A stretch of 21,337 nt of DNA from a virus, in IMG/VR virus record IMGVR_UViG_3300025282_000300, positions 1-21,337 of that record. One strand, written 5' to 3'. Below are positions 14,785 through 21,337 of this stretch, in pieces. Positions within the stretch are counted from its first letter, which is position 1; every line of letters begins with the position of its first letter. The notes under the pieces were generated by a model that did not search any database, was not told the DNA's origin, and saw only the letters and a program-made list of their open reading frames with translations. The position numbers and the translations under genes are program-made.

Positions 14785-16678
14785 CAGTTTCTCCTATGAT
14801 ATCTACAATTTCACAAGAACCCCCAACACAAGCTAAAGTATGAGAACTTACAGTTGTATCTTCTTGTTCATATTTTCTCAAGTCTTGCCAATTAATATCT
14901 TTTGGCATACACATTAATAAATTATTATATTCTTCTTCGGTTATAGCCTCAAAGGGAGCTTGCTCATAGATGTGATCAGTATGAGGCAAGAATGATATAC
15001 CTGATACCCATTCCCAGTTATTCCAAATCCATTGCCCTATATCCATAAAGTTTTCATCAATATAATTGATAGTAACACTGGGTTTATGTTCACACCACGC
15101 TTGTTGATACAATAACCATAGTTCTAAATGCTCCAGAGGATCATAGTCTTCATAAGTCAGTGAATCCACTGGACTTTTTGTTGGAAATGAGAAGACTGTA
15201 GTATGCTCTGGCTTCTGTATACATGGCTCGTGTGGTATACCTTTGTCTATCATGAATTGACATACGGGATTCTGTGTATCAATCCTAACTCTTCTTATAT
15301 AATAAGGGGCATAGCGTGGATGTATACCAGATGAAGTACCTGCTACACATGAAGTAGTTCCCGAAGGCTTGCAACATGTTATGGATTTTGAGGGAGATAT
15401 ACCTAGCTTCTCTGCCCATTCTTTATTTGTCTTTCGGGCTTCTTCCTTTAAGCATTCTAGTACTTCTCTTAGTCCTTGGCTAGTAGTAGACATAAGTTTG
15501 TTATCATATATTCCAGTAAAGGATACACCTAATAAGCGTTCATCCTCACAGTTTGCTTTCCAGTCAGGGTCTAGATAACTAAACCTAGTACAGGCTGACT
15601 GTATAGTTCCTAATATAGTAGCATGTCTAACCTTTTGCCTTAAGGTAGGCAGGTTGTCATAAGGTCTTACTACTACTTCAGTTAGGTTACAGAATTGTTT
15701 AGGTCTTAAGATAATCTCACTACAGGGATTGGTTCCCCATTCGCTTTGTTCTCTACCTGCAGCCATAGCAATTTTATTCATAGCCTCTCGATTACAGATA
15801 CCTCTCTCGCCTGATCGGGAATCATATAACTCAGACCACTCCTCTAAGAACCTACCTAGTGAGGGCTTAGAAGTATAGACAGCTGAGTTATTACTAAGTG
15901 CCCTATGTCCATCATGTTCCCACCATGGACCAGTCTTAGCCCTTGACATTTCTCTGTCACTTAAATCAGATAAGGATATTAAAGCAGATCTTCTCACTCC
16001 ACCAGCAATAACTATCTCGCCTACCATACATATAATATCGTGGACTTCTAGAGGGGATAGCCGTCTGCCTTCGGCATTATAGAACAACTTAACCACGAAC
16101 TTAAACAAACGTTCAAGTGGTTCGGGTCCAGATGCTCTTCCTCCAAATGTTTTTAGCCTAGCTCCCTTTGGTCGCACTTGAGACGTGTCCCAAGTTGGAT
16201 GGAACCCACCATAAAGAGCTGATAATAGCTCATTTAAGGAGTCAGCCCACCCCCGTCTAGAATCATCCACTATTATAGTTAATTTATCATCCCTTAATAC
16301 CTTAGGTACAACGGGAAGTTGTTCAGTTTCTTTACTCTCGCATGAGAATCCTACTCCTGTACCGCAGCACAGTATATACAATACATCAGAGAAGCTTCTT
16401 ATTGTATTTATGGGTAGGTAAGAACAGTTGTATAGACATGTATCGTCTACCTCTGCAGCTGCACCAGCTGTCATTAGTGCTCTCATTGAAGGGAAAATCT
16501 CTCTCTTGATAGTCGATTGTTTTATTTTGTCCCAATCTTCTCCTAATATTTCTGGAAAGCGGTCCCCAAAGTAGTCGAAGTAACGGTTTACACACTGCTC
16601 CCAGCTTTCTCTTCTACCAAGATCGTCCCTCCATTTACAATAGCTTCGTGTTACCACAAATTCCTGAAATTGATCCAT
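14774..16678 (-). CDS. Adenosylcobalamin-dependent (class II) ribonucleotide reductase
   Basis: This 634-residue enzyme would reduce ribonucleotides to deoxyribonucleotides for phage DNA synthesis, using vitamin B12 coenzyme to make the radical. The pattern is that of the monomeric RTPR type known from Lactobacillus leichmannii: PSMRALMTAG, then YNCSY with the first redox Cys (C85), LYILCCGTGVGFS (100-112), RLKTFGGRASGP, the active site NPCSE (N317, C319, E321), the second redox Cys in FCNLTEV (C330), and a C-terminal CVGGSC pair (C617, C622) that passes electrons from thioredoxin. All catalytic residues are present. It is shorter than the roughly 740-residue Lactobacillus enzyme. The ATG at 16678 is preferred over TTG at 16681; AGGAG lies seven bases upstream. 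Confidence 0.93.
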   Translation of the reverse strand: MDQFQEFVVTRSYCKWRDDLGRRESWEQCVNRYFDYFGDRFPEILGEDWDKIKQSTIKREIFPSMRALMTAGAAAEVDDTCLYNCSYLPINTIRSFSDVLYILCCGTGVGFSCESKETEQLPVVPKVLRDDKLTIIVDDSRRGWADSLNELLSALYGGFHPTWDTSQVRPKGARLKTFGGRASGPEPLERLFKFVVKLFYNAEGRRLSPLEVHDIICMVGEIVIAGGVRRSALISLSDLSDREMSRAKTGPWWEHDGHRALSNNSAVYTSKPSLGRFLEEWSELYDSRSGERGICNREAMNKIAMAAGREQSEWGTNPCSEIILRPKQFCNLTEVVVRPYDNLPTLRQKVRHATILGTIQSACTRFSYLDPDWKANCEDERLLGVSFTGIYDNKLMSTTSQGLREVLECLKEEARKTNKEWAEKLGISPSKSITCCKPSGTTSCVAGTSSGIHPRYAPYYIRRVRIDTQNPVCQFMIDKGIPHEPCIQKPEHTTVFSFPTKSPVDSLTYEDYDPLEHLELWLLYQQAWCEHKPSVTINYIDENFMDIGQWIWNNWEWVSGISFLPHTDHIYEQAPFEAITEEEYNNLLMCMPKDINWQDLRKYEQEDTTVSSHTLACVGGSCEIVDIIGETDEK

Positions 16679-16696
16679 CAAAATTCTCCTAACTTC

Positions 16697-17431
16697 TTAT
16701 AGCCCATCTTTAGGGCTCCACATATTTATGATCTCTTTGTCTTTTAAATTATAATCACCATCTCTAAGTATTCTTACACATTGTCCCATAGCTTTTGCTA
16801 TATCCTCAACATCATGCTTACCTTTTGGTTTATACTTATCCTCATTGTATAGCTCTACTATATTCTTATACCAATCTTCGTATTCCCATTCATCCAAAAA
16901 TTTTTCAGCAGTTTTTTTGCCAACTCTCCATAGTCCTGATATACCATCTGTTGAATCACCTGCCATCCACTGTATACAGAACCACCGTTCAGCTTCTTCA
17001 TTACTAATGTATGAAGGCTTCTTGTCCTTCTCTGGATTGAAGTGCCATCCTGGAACCCCCTTTAAATCCTTGTCTATAGTAACAGAGATAGCCTTACCTC
17101 CTGAGCTATATATTCCAAGGATATCATCAGCCTCTAACTCAGGTAGTACTAGATATTCATGGCTATCTCTTATAGTTTGAAATACCATACTAAGAGAGTC
17201 TGGTTTATAGACATCCTTTCGGTTCTCTTTATAAGCAGGAAGAGACTTCTTTCTAAAATTCTTCTTTGAACTTAAGGCTATCTTAACTTCCTTAATACCA
17301 TCTGGTGTCCACTTCTTTACCAATCCAGCCAATAGGCCATCTACTGCAAGATCTCCTTCAGCATCTACAACAAAGGCAATCTTCCAAGCAAGTATATCTC
17401 CATCCAGTATAGCTTTATTCGGTTTCTTCAT
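16697..17431 (-). CDS. 5'-3' exonuclease / flap endonuclease family (T7 gp6-like)
   Basis: This protein has 244 residues from the chosen start. It carries the acidic metal-binding cluster of FEN-type nucleases: ILDGDILAW (D10, D12), ELEADDILG (E98, E100, D102, D103), VTIDKDLKGVPG (D120, D122) and the helix-hairpin region QWMAGDSTDGISGLWRVGKK (D159, D162). In T7 the equivalent enzyme degrades host DNA and removes primers. The gene stands where T7 gene 6 does, after the polymerase. Four in-frame ATGs lie at 17461, 17440, 17434 and 17431. I chose the last because it gives the usual distance to the first Asp and keeps the overlap with the previous gene short (17 bases); AGG lies nearby. Confidence 0.9.
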   Translation of the reverse strand: MKKPNKAILDGDILAWKIAFVVDAEGDLAVDGLLAGLVKKWTPDGIKEVKIALSSKKNFRKKSLPAYKENRKDVYKPDSLSMVFQTIRDSHEYLVLPELEADDILGIYSSGGKAISVTIDKDLKGVPGWHFNPEKDKKPSYISNEEAERWFCIQWMAGDSTDGISGLWRVGKKTAEKFLDEWEYEDWYKNIVELYNEDKYKPKGKHDVEDIAKAMGQCVRILRDGDYNLKDKEIINMWSPKDGL

Positions 17432-18164
17432 CATCCTCATCTTCTTTCTCTTGTGGACCAAACTGTTCTTCGATAAGGTCTACTAGCTCTGAGAACAATT
17501 CCTCTGGAGATATAGGCTTTTCCATATTTCTTCTGGCAGTACACGCTTTACATTGACACTCCACATGATTGCCTGTCTTTAGTCCACACCATATAGGAAC
17601 GAATTCACAGACTTTACTCTTAAGTTCTTCTAAAGTCCCATCGTTATTAAGTATGTGGGTAAATATAGATCTATAATTAGATTGTTTATTATTATCAATA
17701 TCCCTAGCTAGTGCTTCACTCTCATGCTTACGCCATTGATTATTCTTAATAACTTTTTTACCTTGAGATAGGAAAAGTAATGTAGCATTCTGCTCCATAC
17801 CTAATCCAAGTTCATTAACATATCGACAGTCGTCCACAATAACCACTCTCTCCCAGAACTTAGCACCTTTGTCTAGTGCTTTTATCTCTTCCTTTTTAAT
17901 AGCATGTATTCTCTCTCTCATCTGTTTAACCCAATAGTCATGGTCATCTTTCCTAAGCAATGATCCTTTTGCTTGACAAAACTTTCTATATTTAACGGGA
18001 TGTTTCTCTTTAATATATCCCTTAGCTATAGCCTCATCTTTAATAGGTTTAGCAAAGCCTTCAAGTACAGGTACCATACCATTATTAAACGCTTCGCTTG
18101 CTATTATCTTGGCTACTGTCGTCTTTCCAATCTCCGCCTGTCCAGCGATAAAAATAATTTGCAT
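17415..18164 (-). CDS. Deoxynucleoside monophosphate kinase-like P-loop protein
   Basis: This 249-residue protein starts with a Walker A motif (GQAEIGKTT, 8-16) right after a beta strand, and has VVIVDDCRYVNEL (107-119), which resembles the D-x-R-x-x-NE segment of phage dNMP kinases. Such enzymes phosphorylate dNMPs so that host DNA breakdown products re-enter DNA synthesis; here it stands next to the ribonucleotide reductase and exonuclease genes. Unusual is a Cys cluster (C193, C203, C205, C208) after the kinase core that could bind zinc, and a C-terminal acidic tail. The start has AAGGAG seven bases upstream. The gene overlaps the preceding one by 80 bases. Family identity is likely, substrate unproven. 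Confidence 0.72.
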   Translation of the reverse strand: MQIIFIAGQAEIGKTTVAKIIASEAFNNGMVPVLEGFAKPIKDEAIAKGYIKEKHPVKYRKFCQAKGSLLRKDDHDYWVKQMRERIHAIKKEEIKALDKGAKFWERVVIVDDCRYVNELGLGMEQNATLLFLSQGKKVIKNNQWRKHESEALARDIDNNKQSNYRSIFTHILNNDGTLEELKSKVCEFVPIWCGLKTGNHVECQCKACTARRNMEKPISPEELFSELVDLIEEQFGPQEKEDEDDEETE

Positions 18165-18600
18165 CTTCTAACTCCTTACATAATTCATCTGGGCTTACAT
18201 GTATCTTTACATTTGCTCCCATTATATTTAACATTTTACTAGCGATTACAGTACACGATCCCTTGGGTTTCCAATTAGTGAAGTGTCGCATTACAAACCA
18301 CCAAAGTCCAACGGCAAATACAGACCATTTCCTTGGTGGAAGAAAGGCTTCATTTAATTCCTCTATACTAAGGTCTGTCGCACCAATATAAAATATCTTT
18401 GTAGGCTTTAGTACCCTGTGAATAACTCTTTCTTTTACCCAAGAAGTATAGTCATCCCTAGATACATGTAAAACCATTCTTTCTTCTTTAGTCTCATATG
18501 CTATACTGCAATGATCATACTTATTTCCAGTACACCACTTCATGCAGTCATGTACCCACCATAGATTCAGATCATAGAATATAGCATATATATTCATCAT
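18085..18600 (-). CDS. Probable permuted papain-like (NlpC/P60 superfamily) protein
   Basis: This protein has 171 residues. The order of elements matches circularly permuted papain-like proteins of phages: an N-terminal strand (NIYAIFYD), a helix, then YDHCSIAY with the candidate catalytic His (H30), a VLHVSRDDYTSW segment, a hydrophobic helix (about 92-107), GSCTVIASKML with the candidate catalytic Cys (C116), and SPDELCKEL. In that superfamily members cut peptide or amide bonds, for example in peptidoglycan or lipids. Here it lies among replication genes, so the substrate is unclear. The start overlaps the previous stop (ATGATGA); the last 26 codons overlap the next gene. The assignment is based on motif order and spacing only. 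Confidence 0.52.
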   Translation of the reverse strand: MMNIYAIFYDLNLWWVHDCMKWCTGNKYDHCSIAYETKEERMVLHVSRDDYTSWVKERVIHRVLKPTKIFYIGATDLSIEELNEAFLPPRKWSVFAVGLWWFVMRHFTNWKPKGSCTVIASKMLNIMGANVKIHVSPDELCKELEDANYFYRWTGGDWKDDSSQDNSKRSV

Positions 18601-18917
18601 TGGTATTGAATAGATAAGCCCAAGTAAACAGCAAGAGCATGTTCTACTCTGGCACCTTCAGACTTTTCCCATCCTCTTAATAGATACATGGCATCTACAT
18701 TAAATATCTCATCAATGTCTCTCTTAAGTGCATCTTTATAATTCACACCATACTCAGGACCATATTCTTCATCCATACGTGCGGGGTTTATTACTTCGTA
18801 TACTCTTTTAGCTTCTAGTAATCTTTCTGCTTTATAAAAGGCGGGATAATTTTCCTCTTCGTGTCCTCTCATGGGACCTGCTATATATATTTTAATTCTA
18901 TTATTTGTTAGTGGCAT
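18597..18917 (-). CDS. DUF4406 / nucleoside 2-deoxyribosyltransferase-like protein
   Basis: This 106-residue protein carries the pattern IYIAGPMRGHEEENYPAFYK near the start, KRDIDEIFNVDAMYLLRGWE in the middle, and SEGARVEHALAVYLG near the end. This is the core of the DUF4406 and nucleoside deoxyribosyltransferase-like fold, where the Gly-Pro-Met loop binds nucleotide and the late Glu is usually catalytic. Phage members probably act on nucleotides or modified bases, but the reaction is not established. It overlaps the polymerase stop by 10 bases and ends with ATGA into the next gene. Context among nucleotide-metabolism genes fits. Confidence 0.78.
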   Translation of the reverse strand: MPLTNNRIKIYIAGPMRGHEEENYPAFYKAERLLEAKRVYEVINPARMDEEYGPEYGVNYKDALKRDIDEIFNVDAMYLLRGWEKSEGARVEHALAVYLGLSIQYQ

Positions 18918-20605
18918 TCACTCCAGTTCCTTCCTATCCTATACTCCCCATCCATAGGTATTTTACATTCTAATCTTTTTCCTGCTTCAACTATTGAACT
19001 TACACCTAGCTGTCCTATTTCTTCTGCGATGTTTGGCTTGCACTCAAGCTGCCATTCATCATGAACAGTAGCCATAAGTTTAACGCTATCTTTCCACTCA
19101 TCCTTAGAGTGTATAGCATCATAGAAGATTACCAAAGCCAGCTTCATAAGTACAGCTCCATCACCTTGTATCTGTACATTCAATGAAGAATGTTTAGATC
19201 TACACGGTACTTCTCTCTTATCTAGCAATGTTACTGTACCCTTCTTAGCTACTTGGAATTTACAATTCTCAATTAATTTCTTTAACGCAGGCATGTTGTC
19301 TAAGAACCTTTTCTTAAGTTCTGCTCCAGCACTAACACCTTTGTCAATGATCTGTCCTATTTTACCATTACCTGCCCCATAAATCAAGGCGTAAAAGAAA
19401 GTTTTTGCATCATTTCTGTCACTGAGTCCAGCTTGTTCTTGGTTGTGCTCATGTATGTCTCCGTTAAGAACCAATGCTCCGTACTCTCCATTGTCCCATG
19501 CAGCCATACGATTCGCTAACAGCCGTGCCTCTAATCCACTGGCATCAATACCAAGTTGAACCCATCCCTCTTGTGGGACAAACAGAGCCCGTGCTCTTGG
19601 GTCTCCAGATACTTGTTGTAAGTTAGGTTGACTAGCTGTCATCCTACCTGTCACAGCACCTTGAGGATTAATTGATCCGTGTATCTTACCATCTCTTGAT
19701 AGCCCAGCCCTAATGATCCAGTCAGATAACATACTGCCTAGCTTTGTCATTTCAAAACATTTAGAAAGCATCTTAGCTTCTGGATATTTTAGCTTGCTTA
19801 GTACGGCTTCATCTACCTTAGGATTTCCCTTGTCTGTTAGTGGGGGTTTCCATCCATACTTCATACCTAATCTCTTAGCAATTTGTTGCCGTGAGTTAGT
19901 GTTGAAGTGTTCAACAGAATCTTTTAACCTATTGCCTGTCTTTTCTGACCATCTCTCTGTTGTAATGGGTGGAAATATACGACACAGCTTGTCTTCTACG
20001 CCAGCCTTCTCCATCATTAGCTCTTGCTCTAGTCTTTCGGCACCCTCTATGTCAAAGCCCATACCATTTTCCATCTGTTCGGATAGGATAGTACTTACTC
20101 TTTGTTCAGTAGTTATAATGTTATTATGATTTACTATGAAAGACTCTTGCTCTTTGTATATAGCTTCGGATACTTCTACATCTTGTATACAGTACTTAAG
20201 CATTTGCTCTGAGAAAGAATCGAATCCTCCATCATACTCATCTTTCATAACCCTAAGCTTCTTGCCCCAGTTCTTTAAACTGTTGCCACCTAGAGGATGA
20301 TTTCTAATATCAGGATACATTATCCTAGAAACAATTAGAGTATCTATAGTTGTTACATTAATAGGACCATAGAATCTTTCAAGTACAGGTATATCGTACA
20401 TGATTATGTTATGTCCTATCAAGGTGTCGGCTTGTCGTAACAAGTTAACACCCTCTTCTATCTGGTGTTCTTTAAAAGTATAGACTTTACCTGTGTCTAT
20501 ATCTTTAGCTACAATACACCAGACTTTAGAAACTTCGGGGTTGTGATTTTTATCTATCGTAACTTCACGCAACCCATTTGCTTCTATGTCAAATACAAGT
20601 TCCAT
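18908..20605 (-). CDS. Family A DNA polymerase with 3'-5' exonuclease domain
   Basis: This 565-residue polymerase replicates the phage genome. The exonuclease domain has FDIEANG (D6, E8), LIGHNIIMYDIP (N66, D71) and YCIQDVE (Y138, D142). The polymerase domain has AVTGRMTASQPNLQQ, motif A GIDASGLEARLL (D354), motif B RNDAKTFFYALIYGAG (R397, K401, Y405) and motif C VHDEWQ (H515, D516). Y405 stands where E. coli Pol I has Phe762, so this is a Tyr762-type enzyme like T7 gp5. It is about 140 residues shorter than gp5 and shows no room for a thioredoxin-binding insert in the thumb. The ATG at 20605 is chosen over the upstream one at 20665 because GGAG lies seven bases before it and the exonuclease motif follows at once. 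Confidence 0.95.
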   Translation of the reverse strand: MELVFDIEANGLREVTIDKNHNPEVSKVWCIVAKDIDTGKVYTFKEHQIEEGVNLLRQADTLIGHNIIMYDIPVLERFYGPINVTTIDTLIVSRIMYPDIRNHPLGGNSLKNWGKKLRVMKDEYDGGFDSFSEQMLKYCIQDVEVSEAIYKEQESFIVNHNNIITTEQRVSTILSEQMENGMGFDIEGAERLEQELMMEKAGVEDKLCRIFPPITTERWSEKTGNRLKDSVEHFNTNSRQQIAKRLGMKYGWKPPLTDKGNPKVDEAVLSKLKYPEAKMLSKCFEMTKLGSMLSDWIIRAGLSRDGKIHGSINPQGAVTGRMTASQPNLQQVSGDPRARALFVPQEGWVQLGIDASGLEARLLANRMAAWDNGEYGALVLNGDIHEHNQEQAGLSDRNDAKTFFYALIYGAGNGKIGQIIDKGVSAGAELKKRFLDNMPALKKLIENCKFQVAKKGTVTLLDKREVPCRSKHSSLNVQIQGDGAVLMKLALVIFYDAIHSKDEWKDSVKLMATVHDEWQLECKPNIAEEIGQLGVSSIVEAGKRLECKIPMDGEYRIGRNWSECH

Positions 20606-21191
20606 TTTGTATCTCCTGTGGTTGTACATTATCAATTGCGTCTTGAATATTTTCACAATCAACATTTAAAAAGTTTGCTATCTTAGTCATCTCTTCTTTA
20701 GTGTTGTCTAAGATATCTTCAAAGTAAACAGTTATAGATTCTATGTTCTTGTTTCTATTTAAAAACTTTCGCACCTCTCTATAATTATTTCTACGAATTA
20801 CTCCAAGCTTTTGTAGAGTGGGTATGTCTTCCAACATTTCCATTCTCTCTTGCGAGGAGGATGTCACCTTGACTTCAGCTTCGTATGCTTTCATAAGACT
20901 ATTGTCTTGCTCTGTAAGAGATCTCCTCTTACAAACAATAACTTTACTTACGTGTTCAGAAGCCACCTTGTTTAACCAGTGACCAAATACTTTAACCGCC
21001 ATGCCTTTAAACTGAAGTCCAACCCCAGCCATTAAGACCTTGTAGGGCAGGTCATAATAGCCTCTGGGGTTTAGTGACTTCACGGGGAAGTCTGGATGGA
21101 AGGGCATGCCTGCTATAGGCATCTTCCATATCTTCAGTGTCTGCATTAACAGGCTTGTGCCTGCCCTACCAGAGCCTGTAATTATTATCAT
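20589..21191 (-). CDS. Sulfotransferase-like P-loop protein
   Basis: This 200-residue protein opens with MIIITGSGRAGTSLLMQTL, the 5'-phosphosulfate-binding loop of the sulfotransferase family (P-loop variant G-x-x-R-x-GT-[ST]). Later come a conserved-looking KVIVCKRR (about 76-83), a plausible 3'-phosphate-binding segment, and VYFEDIL, recalling the family's Y-E-D-L motif. Members transfer sulfate from PAPS to sugars, lipids or peptides; a kinase-like role cannot be excluded. The ATG at 21191 forms an ATGA overlap with the helicase stop and is preferred to one at 21239. The stop overlaps the polymerase start by 17 bases. T7 has only small unrelated genes at this place, so this is an accessory gene. 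Confidence 0.66.
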   Translation of the reverse strand: MIIITGSGRAGTSLLMQTLKIWKMPIAGMPFHPDFPVKSLNPRGYYDLPYKVLMAGVGLQFKGMAVKVFGHWLNKVASEHVSKVIVCKRRSLTEQDNSLMKAYEAEVKVTSSSQERMEMLEDIPTLQKLGVIRRNNYREVRKFLNRNKNIESITVYFEDILDNTKEEMTKIANFLNVDCENIQDAIDNVQPQEIQNGTCI

Positions 21192-21337
21192 AACTCGTCT
21201 CGGTCTAGTACTATGTTGCCATCGTCGGCTAGTGCCCATCCAATCTCTTGCATTCTACCAGTTATGTGATCATAATACAAGCAGGATGCTACTCCAGCCT
21301 TACCTGTTAACCTATTCTTTAATACTCTAATAGTTGT
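21188..21337 (-). CDS. Replicative helicase (primase-helicase, T7 gp4-like), C-terminal end
   Basis: The last 49 codons of a gene that enters from beyond the window. The translation begins TTIRVLKNRLTGKAGVASCL and continues with YYDHITGRMQEIGW. This is the usual end of DnaB/gp4-like helicases (VLKNR-[FL]-TG...YD..TGR). These ring helicases unwind DNA at the fork; whether a primase domain is fused cannot be seen. It lies directly upstream of the sulfotransferase-like and polymerase genes, in T7 order. Confidence 0.8.
   Translation of the reverse strand, partial: TTIRVLKNRLTGKAGVASCLYYDHITGRMQEIGWALADDGNIVLDRDEL

Noticed and set aside
19713-20129. Plus-strand open frame of 138 codons
   Set aside because: It lies antisense within the conserved DNA polymerase and its composition is explained by the polymerase codons.

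Overview
The window is a stretch of a T7-like podovirus genome. Every supported gene is on the minus strand, so the text below follows transcription, from high coordinates to low. Gene order matches phage T7 genes 4 to 17: helicase, DNA polymerase, exonuclease, a small basic protein, portal, scaffold, capsid, a terminator, two tail tubular proteins, then a tail fibre. The AT-rich sequence, tight packing with ATGA-type overlaps, a B12-dependent (class II) ribonucleotide reductase and the style of the head proteins suggest an uncultured marine podovirus. The host cannot be read from the sequence, and no RNA polymerase, integrase or tRNA gene is visible here.

Replication block (21337 to about 14774): the end of a gp4-like helicase; a sulfotransferase-like P-loop protein; a compact family A DNA polymerase with active exonuclease and polymerase motifs; a DUF4406 nucleoside deoxyribosyltransferase-like protein; a probable permuted papain-like (NlpC/P60-type) protein; a dNMP-kinase-like P-loop protein; a gp6-like 5'-3' exonuclease; and a monomeric-type class II ribonucleotide reductase. 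Together they would supply nucleotides, copy the genome and degrade or process DNA.

Accessory block (14784 to 11354): two small proteins, then a run of unrecognised low-complexity proteins rich in Pro, Gly, Arg and acidic residues. Four of these (108, 187, 159 and 185 aa) end in the same basic tail (R-x-LG-[SA]-KR...RG), and a fifth (133 aa) ends in a shorter version. The DNA coding the tail is a direct repeat that runs through the stop codon and carries the ribosome binding site and start codon of the next gene. Two further peptide boxes are shared among the members. The arrangement looks like a cassette array of tagged cargo proteins, and it is the most unusual feature of the window.

Structural block (11348 to 1): portal; three decoration-like proteins (one with a 46-residue duplication, one small, one with a LamG domain apparently inserted into the fold of its small neighbour); a coiled-coil protein with a C-terminal membrane segment; scaffold; major capsid protein; a strong intrinsic terminator where T7 has its T-phi terminator; tail tubular proteins A and B; and the N-terminal part of a gp17-like tail fibre cut by the window edge. 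The longest gene-poor stretch is 177 bases, upstream of the capsid gene.
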